10,447 nucleotides of DNA, taken from contig JAYWHK010000126.1 in assembly GCA_043777755.1 (NCBI GenBank), forward strand, positions 1-10,447. Reading direction: 5' to 3'. Below are positions 1 to 4,753 of the stretch, piece after piece; the first letter of the stretch is position 1, and each line of letters opens with the position of its first letter. A model generated the notes under the pieces. That model was not told the origin of the DNA. It searched no databases and saw nothing but the letters and a program-made list of their open reading frames with translations. Source of the DNA: CANHEE01 sp043777755 (lineage in GTDB: Bacteria; Bacteroidota; Bacteroidia; Chitinophagales; Saprospiraceae). The translations under genes and the position numbers were made by a program.

Positions 1-85
1 ACGGAGAAACGGAGAACACAGAGTTTGGCAAAAAAATTAGCCGAAGGCTAATTTTTTTGCCTCCGTGACCTCTGTTTCTCCGTGG
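1..85. repeat. Nested inverted repeat at window edge
   Basis: The outer arms are seen at 1-23 and about 69-83: ACGGAGAAAC (1-10) pairs exactly with GTTTCTCCGT (74-83), and the ACAGAG at 18-23 matches CTCTGT in the right arm. The left arm contains a near-tandem CGGAGAAAC/CGGAGAAC duplication that the right arm lacks. Inside sits a perfect 15-bp hairpin with a GAA loop (28-42 / 46-60). Related CGGAGA/ACAGAG runs recur as dispersed intergenic repeats in many bacterial genomes, so this is probably one copy. The left end may be cut by the window. Confidence 0.6.
28..60. terminator. Perfect 15-bp A/T-rich hairpin, possible bidirectional terminator
   Basis: Stem 28-42 pairs with 46-60 without mismatch around a GAA loop. 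Both arms carry a run of seven A or T, so the RNA from either strand would end its stem in U residues. It lies about 135 bases beyond the stop of the minus-strand thioesterase gene and could end that transcript or one entering from the left. The U run is inside the stem rather than after it, so the terminator role is an inference. Confidence 0.4.
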
Positions 86-135
86 TAAAAATAAAAAAAA
101 TCTTCGATTTTTTCAACGCTAAATAGTTGCGATTT

Positions 136-186
136 TTTTGATTTGGCGGTAACTACACAAAAAACATAGATACCGCCAAATCAAAA
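136..186. repeat. 16-bp perfect inverted repeat downstream of the thioesterase gene
   Basis: Arms 136-151 and 171-186 (core TTGATTTGGCGGTA and its complement) match perfectly around a 19-base spacer. An outer AAATAG (121-126) / CTATTT (187-192) pair adds to the symmetry. On the plus strand the right arm is followed by a T run. On the minus strand, the strand of the neighbouring gene, it is followed by A residues, so it is not a classical terminator for that gene. Transcript stabilisation or a small repeat are alternatives. Confidence 0.5.
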
Positions 187-194
187 CTATTTTT

Positions 195-713
195 TTATTG
201 AAAAAGCAATTTCAAATCAATAGAATCCTCAGGTTTCATACGTCCGCTTAATATTAAACGAACTTCTCGTCTGCGAGCCGCACCTTCGTATAATTTTTCC
301 TCTTCATTGCTCAAAGGAATTACCGCTGGCACAGGAATAGGCTTTAATGTAACATCTTCTAACGCCACAAAAGTATAGTAAGCATGGTTGCAACGTCTTG
401 GGTTTCCACCTTTGACATCAGCCGCCATCACTTCTACATAAATCTCGACAGACGTATTAAATGCCCTCGTTACACTTGCTTCAATCGTAATCACATCACC
501 TATTTTAATAGGCTTGCTGAACGAAACATGATCCACGGAAGCTGTCACAACGTGCGCCTCACTATGTCTTCCAGCGCAAATTCCACCAGCAATATCCATC
601 CATCTTAGTAGATTTCCGCCCATGAGGTTTCCCAAAGGATTCGCATCATTTGGCATCACCATTTCCGTCATAATTGCCTTAGAATCACTTACTTTCTTTG
701 CTTTTAATTCCAT
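195..713 (-). CDS. Acyl-CoA thioesterase, hotdog fold (BFIT/YciA-like)
   Basis: Hydrolyses acyl-CoA thioesters to free acid and CoA in the cytoplasm; the chain-length preference cannot be read from sequence. The 172-residue product has a single 4HBT hotdog domain at about residues 12-120. The segment PNDANPLGNLMGG (residues 21-33) followed by LLRWMD is the family signature. Asn25 and Asp40 are the likely catalytic pair, with HVVTASVDHVSF and PIKIGD downstream in the usual order. The C-terminal 45 residues are charged and Arg/Glu-rich, as in several COG1607 members. The start is supported by the typical MELKAKKVSDS-like leader. The gene lies 93 bases after the secreted protease gene on the same strand, with no clear terminator or promoter motif between, so read-through is possible. 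The family is near certain, the substrate unknown. Confidence 0.92.
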   Translation of the reverse strand: MELKAKKVSDSKAIMTEMVMPNDANPLGNLMGGNLLRWMDIAGGICAGRHSEAHVVTASVDHVSFSKPIKIGDVITIEASVTRAFNTSVEIYVEVMAADVKGGNPRRCNHAYYTFVALEDVTLKPIPVPAVIPLSNEEEKLYEGAARRREVRLILSGRMKPEDSIDLKLLFQ

Positions 714-716
714 TTT

Positions 717-753
717 TTCTAAATTCTAAATTCATTATTCTAAATTCTAAATT
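717..753. repeat. Pair of 16-bp A/T-rich direct repeats
   Basis: TTCTAAATTCTAAATT occurs at 717-732 and again at 738-753, and each copy is itself built of a repeated TAAATTC unit. They sit directly upstream of the thioesterase start codon in the 93-base spacer. This looks like low-complexity slippage. It could affect leader length or translation, but no role is shown. Confidence 0.6.
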
Positions 754-806
754 TTACGATTGTACCGCTAAATTATTAATTTTTCATTATCAATTATTCA
801 TTAATT

Positions 807-2267
807 CTAAATCACCACTTTTTCAACTTTGATTCCTCGCTTACTTTTTAATTGTAAAAAATAAATTCCTTTTGGAAAATCAGTTTTTAAAGTTGTTTTA
901 TTTTCGCCATTTTCAACATTCAAATCCTTGGTAATCAATGTTTTACCACTAATGTCAATCAGTTCCATTTTTATTTTTTCAGAAAAATCAGCTTCAAACT
1001 GAATATTGATTTCTTGATTTTCAGCCACGGGATTTGGATAGACGATAAACTCATTCAGCGTCAATTCATTCACTGAAACAGCTGGCGAACTTGTCCAAAA
1101 AACAGTACTTTTTAATACATCAGAAAAAGTTGTATAGCCATAATTGTAAGCACGAACTCTCCAATAATATCTTTTTGTTGGCAACAATTTAATTGTGAAA
1201 AAAGTATCTGTTACAGATTCAGAAATATCAACAGAATTAAAACTTGGCAAACGGCTGATTTCTACATAATAATGACTTGCATTGCCTACTTTTGACCAAG
1301 AAAACTGTGCTTTTTCAAAATCAACATTCATCGTTGAATCTGATGGCGTATTGTTTTTTGAAATGCCAACCAAAGGCTTGTGTGGATTTTGTGTTGCCAA
1401 AAAATCAATTTTTTCACTTGTTGAATGTGCACGCATAGCCCCTGACTGCTCAGGAGAAAACTTAGAAGTACAAGCATCTAAGGCATAAGACATAAACAAA
1501 TCTCCATTTATTTTGAATTTTTGTCCCGTTGGGTCAATCACATCATAGCTTGTTTTTTTGTCCGCACCGCAAGCCCAACGATAGCTCAAATAATCTGCTT
1601 GCGTGTCGCAAAAACCATCAGCGGCTGTTGCACAATTGCTTTTGTCCAACAATTCGACAGTGTTTCCATTGATTTCCAAAGGAGCTTTTTGACTTAGCAC
1701 TATATTTTCACCTTCCCAGCCGACAAAAGTATGCGGCAGTGACAATTCGTGTCCCATTTCATGCGCCCAAGTATGGTTAAATTTTCCCATACAACCTTTA
1801 TTCAAAGCGATTCCTTTTCCAGGCCAATCGTAACCGCAATTGCCAGCAGGGTCAGATACAAAGTAAGAGTTCACTGTATTTTCAACATTATTGTCATACA
1901 TCGGCAAACCTTCATCAAATGTTTTGTGGTTGTTTATAGCTGTATTTTTAATGTATCGAACAGGTGATTTTAAGAAAAAACGCATATTTGCTTGCTCAAA
2001 ATCTTTGTTTAGAACATAAAAATCATCTAAAAAAGTACCAAAATTATAACCTTTTTTACCATCATCATTGCTTAGTAAAAAAACGGTCATTGGCATATAA
2101 ATCGGCTCACTGCCACGAGAATCAAAATCTTTTTTGTTTTTCTGATAGTTTTTCAACCATTCAGAACGCCCGTGATTGCTTCCACAAAAATTAGTTGGTT
2201 TGGTTTCTGTCTGCGCAAAGAGGTTAAATGCACTAAACAACGCTACTATTACAATAAGATTTTTCAT
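807..2267 (-). CDS. Secreted M43-like zinc metalloprotease with T9SS sorting domain
   Basis: Predicted extracellular or surface metalloprotease of 486 residues. Residues 1-19 form a signal peptide (MKNLIVIVALFSAFNLFAQ). The metzincin-type zinc site is HEMGHELSLPH at residues 169-179 (His169, Glu170, His173, His179), followed by TF as in cytophagalysin/pappalysin (M43) proteases. CDTQAD (220-225) and a Met-turn region FMSYALDAC (Met259) also fit M43. A fibronectin III-like domain spans about 315-395 (FSWSKV, YYWRVRAYN). The C-terminal 80 residues begin YPNP (410-413) and end GIYFLQL...VEKVVI, a type A sorting domain for type IX secretion. The usual metzincin glycine of HExxHxxGxxH is Ser176 (codon TCA), so activity is uncertain. 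Several cysteines (28, 144, 159, 212, 220, 233, 266) could form disulfides. Its substrate is unknown. It is divergent from the ATPase gene. Confidence 0.9.
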   Translation of the reverse strand: MKNLIVIVALFSAFNLFAQTETKPTNFCGSNHGRSEWLKNYQKNKKDFDSRGSEPIYMPMTVFLLSNDDGKKGYNFGTFLDDFYVLNKDFEQANMRFFLKSPVRYIKNTAINNHKTFDEGLPMYDNNVENTVNSYFVSDPAGNCGYDWPGKGIALNKGCMGKFNHTWAHEMGHELSLPHTFVGWEGENIVLSQKAPLEINGNTVELLDKSNCATAADGFCDTQADYLSYRWACGADKKTSYDVIDPTGQKFKINGDLFMSYALDACTSKFSPEQSGAMRAHSTSEKIDFLATQNPHKPLVGISKNNTPSDSTMNVDFEKAQFSWSKVGNASHYYVEISRLPSFNSVDISESVTDTFFTIKLLPTKRYYWRVRAYNYGYTTFSDVLKSTVFWTSSPAVSVNELTLNEFIVYPNPVAENQEINIQFEADFSEKIKMELIDISGKTLITKDLNVENGENKTTLKTDFPKGIYFLQLKSKRGIKVEKVVI

Positions 2268-2286
2268 TATTTTAAAATATTTTTCG

Positions 2287-2294
2287 CAAAGTTA
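2287..2294 (-). promoter_or_regulatory. Candidate -7 element for the protease gene
   Basis: On the minus strand this reads TAACTTTG, matching the Bacteroidota -7 consensus TAnnTTTG, 20 bases before the start codon. No convincing TTTG -33 element is seen at the expected distance, so the call rests on one motif. Transcription would start close to the start codon, giving a very short leader. Confidence 0.35.
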
Positions 2295-2381
2295 AGTAGT
2301 TTCGGTGAAATAAACTAAAATTAAATCTAAAAATGATTGTGAACAAAAAATGTGACATTTACAAGCTATATTTATCAAGAT

Positions 2382-2413
2382 ATTGCTTATTTTTAAAATA
2401 TTTACTACCTTTG
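2382..2413 (+). promoter_or_regulatory. Candidate Bacteroidota promoter for the ATPase-nuclease gene
   Basis: TACCTTTG at 2406-2413 fits the -7 consensus TAnnTTTG. ATTG at 2382-2385, three of four bases of the -33 TTTG, lies exactly 20 bases upstream. The start codon is 23 bases past the -7 element, so the leader would be short. A small dyad AAATGT-G-ACATTT (2348-2360) lies just upstream. Confidence 0.55.
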
Positions 2414-2435
2414 CAACAGTTAATTCTTAATTATA

Positions 2436-3992
2436 ATGTCAAAAATATTTAATATAACAGGAAAGTGTAATGCTGAAAAGCATTATATGGCTGATATTTC
2501 AAAAAAATTAGAGCGAACTTTCACGATGGTGGAAAGAAGCGATTATTTTATTATCAATCGCCCAAGGCAATATGGGAAAACAACAATACTTTTTGCCATA
2601 GAAGAACGGGTGATGCAGGAACAGGATTATATTGTTTTCAACATTACTTTTGAAGGTTTGAATGAAAAATCTTTTGAAAATGAAGAAAGATTCATAACTT
2701 TTTTTACAAATTTATTGATTGAAAATAATGTAGAAAATCAATATGTCCCTAAAAAAGAGCTCAACGATGCTATAGCGGAAGTGGATAACCCTACATTAAA
2801 TAATATTATTAAAAGTATTTGTAAAAAAATTAATAAAAAAATTATTCTAATTATTGATGAAGTAGATAAAAGTACTAATAATCAATTGTTTTTAGGCTTT
2901 TTGGGAGAATTAAGGGCTTCATATTTGAATAGAGAGCGTTCTCATGCTTTTCACTCCGTCATTCTTGCGGGCGTACATGATGTCAAAAGTTTGAAACTTA
3001 AACTTCGCCCCAATGAAGAAGAAAAACTCAATTCTCCTTGGAATATTGCAGCTGATTATACCGTAAATATGAACTTACAGATTGACGAAATCAAGCCAAT
3101 GTTGGCAGATTATTGTCAAGAAAGAGGCGTAGCGATGAACATTGACAAAATGGCTGAACATCTTTTTTATTATACTTCTGGTTATCCGTTTTTGGTTAGC
3201 AAATTGTGTAAAATGTTAGATGAGGAGGTTTTGCCAGAGAAAGAAAAAAAAGAATGGACAGAAAGAGATTTGGAACAAACTGTACAGCGGCTTTTAAAAC
3301 ACGACAATACTAATTTTGAAAATGTTTTTAAGAACTTGGAAAATAATCCAGCACTATATCGGATGACGGAGCAAATTTTAATGAACAGAAGTTATTATGA
3401 ATTTAGCTATATCAACCCTACAGTCAAATTAGGAATTTTACATGGTATTTTAAAAAATGGTGATGGCGTAAAAATACACAATGTCATTTATGAAGAATTG
3501 ATTTATGAATATATGAGTTCAAAAGCAAGAACAGCATTGTTATTAGATACAGATATTGCAAGAAGTACCTACGAATTGCCTAATAAAATCCTTGATATGG
3601 AGCGTGTTTTGATTGAATTTCAAGCTTTTATGAAAGAGCAATACTCCAAAAAAGACCGTGATTTTCTTGAAAAACATGGACGTTTGGTCTTTTTGGCATT
3701 TTTGCGCCCAATTTTGGCAGGTGCGGGCTATGATTTCAAGGAAGTACAAATTTCAGAAGAACGTCGCCTTGATGTGGTCATAACGTATTACGACAAAAAA
3801 TACATTGCCGAAATGAAAATTTGGCGTGGCGAAAAAGCCCATAAAGAAGGCATCAAACAATTGGTGGATTATTTGAATAAAAACAACCAAGAACGTGGTT
3901 ATTTGATTGTTTTTGACCATTCCGAAGTTAAAGAATGGACTATCAAACGCATCAGGTCACGAGGTAAAAAAATATATACAGTTTGGGTGTAA
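2436..3992 (+). CDS. AAA-like ATPase fused to PD-(D/E)XK nuclease domain
   Basis: A 518-residue protein of the AAA-like family widespread in Bacteroidota; biological role unknown. The N-terminus (FNITGKCNAEKHYMADI, then YFIINRPRQYGKTT) matches the AAA_35-type opening. The Walker A loop is RPRQYGKTT at 42-50 (Lys48, Thr49) and Walker B is IILIIDEVDK at 136-145 (Asp141, Glu142). SVILAGVHDV (174-183) is sensor-like. A helical middle (about 215-380) resembles winged-helix regions of STAND/AAA ATPases. The C-terminus carries the nuclease core: Asp446 (LDVVI), Glu459-x-Lys461 (AEMKIW) and Gln475 with Tyr479 (KQLVDYL), all intact. The start follows an A/T-rich leader and the promoter at 2382-2413. 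By eye, the first two thirds are richer in A/T than the last third. Relatives occur in multiple divergent copies and have been discussed as mobile or conflict-related. Nothing here proves a defence role, and no mobility genes adjoin it. Confidence 0.82.
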   Translation: MSKIFNITGKCNAEKHYMADISKKLERTFTMVERSDYFIINRPRQYGKTTILFAIEERVMQEQDYIVFNITFEGLNEKSFENEERFITFFTNLLIENNVENQYVPKKELNDAIAEVDNPTLNNIIKSICKKINKKIILIIDEVDKSTNNQLFLGFLGELRASYLNRERSHAFHSVILAGVHDVKSLKLKLRPNEEEKLNSPWNIAADYTVNMNLQIDEIKPMLADYCQERGVAMNIDKMAEHLFYYTSGYPFLVSKLCKMLDEEVLPEKEKKEWTERDLEQTVQRLLKHDNTNFENVFKNLENNPALYRMTEQILMNRSYYEFSYINPTVKLGILHGILKNGDGVKIHNVIYEELIYEYMSSKARTALLLDTDIARSTYELPNKILDMERVLIEFQAFMKEQYSKKDRDFLEKHGRLVFLAFLRPILAGAGYDFKEVQISEERRLDVVITYYDKKYIAEMKIWRGEKAHKEGIKQLVDYLNKNNQERGYLIVFDHSEVKEWTIKRIRSRGKKIYTVWV

Positions 3993-4037
3993 AAACGCTA
4001 CAAAATTATTCATTCATCATTCTTTAATATAAAAATT

Positions 4038-4262
4038 ATGTCAAAAACGAAATTAACAGTGAACTCTAACGGGTCATTAAAAATTGAAGGCGATTTTGAA
4101 ATCGTAGATGCGCAAGGCAACGAATATGGGCTTGGCGGAAGAACTTCCTTGGGCTTGTGCCGTTGTGGTTTGTCAAAAAACAAACCTTTCTGCGATGGCG
4201 CACACAGAGGACTTTTAGACCATGAAGCAGTTGCTTTTGATTTGCCTCCCAAAAAAGTATAA
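4038..4262 (+). CDS. CDGSH-type [2Fe-2S] iron-sulfur protein
   Basis: A 74-residue soluble protein with one CDGSH (mitoNEET-like zinc-finger-CDGSH) domain. The ligand motif is complete: Cys41-x-Cys43, then Ser46, Pro50, Cys52-Asp-Gly-Ala-His56, the three-Cys one-His set that binds a [2Fe-2S] cluster. The N-terminal half (LTVNSNGSLKIEGDFEIVD) is the usual beta-strand-rich lead-in of bacterial members, and GRTSLGLCRCG is typical. It probably acts in cytoplasmic iron-sulfur or redox handling; the partner is unknown. It starts 45 bases after the ATPase-nuclease gene on the same strand with no terminator between, so co-transcription is possible. A hairpin at 4308-4343 follows it. The start is supported by the length of the family and an A-rich upstream context (AATATAAAAATT). 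Confidence 0.9.
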   Translation: MSKTKLTVNSNGSLKIEGDFEIVDAQGNEYGLGGRTSLGLCRCGLSKNKPFCDGAHRGLLDHEAVAFDLPPKKV

Positions 4263-4307
4263 TTTTTTTGTAAGGCAAGCTATTGGCTTCTTTTTTGCTT
4301 AACAAAG

Positions 4308-4343
4308 ATTGACCGCTAAAATTAAATCATTTTAGCGGTCAAT
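4308..4343 (+). terminator. Hairpin downstream of the CDGSH gene
   Basis: ATTGACCGCTAAAA (4308-4321) pairs exactly with 4330-4343, and one further T-A pair leaves a six-base loop. It lies 45 bases past the stop codon. The bases after the stem (TTCTATT) are only moderately T-rich, so termination efficiency is uncertain. It could also work on the other strand. Confidence 0.5.
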
Positions 4344-4360
4344 TTCTATTAAAATTACTG

Positions 4361-4496
4361 TAAGTAGTTGGGCTAAAATAACCAACATTTTTTAAGGGAA
4401 GTCGCTGTAAAAATAGCAACGTAACTTCCTTTTAGTCAGTTACGTTGCTATTTTTACAGCGACAAAAAATGTCGATTATTTCTATACGCCTACTTA
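4361..4496. mobile_element. 136-bp near-palindrome, MITE-like
   Basis: The core is a perfect 26-bp inverted repeat (4401-4426 / 4438-4463) around an 11-base spacer. After a seven-base bulge on the left, another nine pairs match (4385-4393 / 4464-4472). A partly matching stretch then leads out to seven-base ends TAAGTAG (4361-4367) and CTACTTA (4490-4496). The end bases allow a TA target duplication, as with Tc1/mariner (IS630-type) elements. There is no ORF inside. It is non-autonomous if mobile; alternatives are a strong bidirectional terminator or a structured RNA. Other copies in the genome would be needed to prove mobility. Confidence 0.45.
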
Positions 4497-4550
4497 TATT
4501 TTAACTTTTTTATATAAAAATAATATTTTTTGAAAATCCTTTGAAACAAA

Positions 4551-4583
4551 TTAGTATTTTTTGAGTAAAATTGCTTATATTTG
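4551..4583 (+). promoter_or_regulatory. Candidate secDF promoter
   Basis: TATATTTG at 4576-4583 fits the -7 consensus TAnnTTTG. The -33 position has TTAG (4551-4554), three of four bases, with a 21-base spacer; a TTTG at 4560-4563 is too close. The transcript would start near 4589, giving a leader of about 165 bases that is strongly A/T-rich. Confidence 0.5.
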
Positions 4584-4612
4584 CACGTTTTTTGTAAAGC
4601 TATAAGCAATTT
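4568..4612. promoter_or_regulatory. 12-bp dyad enclosing the secDF -7 element and start point
   Basis: AAATTGCTTATA (4568-4579) and TATAAGCAATTT (4601-4612) are perfect inverted copies with a 21-base spacer. The left arm overlaps the -7 element and the right arm lies just after the expected transcription start. This is the geometry of a repressor operator, or of a hairpin in the DNA. No regulator is identified. Confidence 0.4.
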
Positions 4613-4753
4613 ATATATTGAAAAATTTATAATTTTCTATAAGTATTTAAAAATCAAATAATTACAAATTTAGTAGAATGAATATTTGTCTATTTTTTAT
4701 AGGTACAAGTTAATTCTACTGTTCACATTTATTAACTAAACGAATCAAGAGAG

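Larger units (their letters stand above)
4263..4753. other. 491-base intergenic region before secDF
   Basis: It contains, in order, the hairpin after the CDGSH gene, the 136-bp MITE-like palindrome, the promoter and dyad of secDF, and an A/T-rich leader. The leader holds only an 11-codon ORF (4678-4713, MNICLFFIGTS), bracketed by an 8-bp inverted repeat (4672-4679 / 4713-4720). No real gene is seen on either strand. Confidence 0.7.

Noticed and set aside
384..608. 74-codon plus-strand ORF inside the thioesterase gene
   Set aside because: It is antisense to a well-supported hotdog domain and has no family features.
2348..2360. CRP/FNR-like site AAATGT-G-ACATTT
   Set aside because: The dyad is only six bases per arm with a one-base spacer, unlike the CRP spacing, and is expected by chance in A/T-rich DNA.
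2436..3992. Complete multi-gene antiphage system around the ATPase-nuclease
   Set aside because: The neighbours are a secreted protease and a CDGSH protein; no methylase, toxin, reverse transcriptase, integrase or other defence partner is present.
4010..4252. 80-codon minus-strand ORF over the CDGSH gene
   Set aside because: It is a shadow of the real gene in another frame, with low-complexity composition and no recognisable feature.
4066..4305. 79-codon minus-strand ORF opposite the CDGSH gene
   Set aside because: It lies antisense to a gene with a complete iron-sulfur motif and shows no domain or plausible start context.
4540..4563. TTTG motifs as the secDF -33 element
   Set aside because: The TTTG at 4560-4563 is 12 bases from the -7 element and that at 4540-4543 is 32 bases away; neither fits the spacing of about 20.
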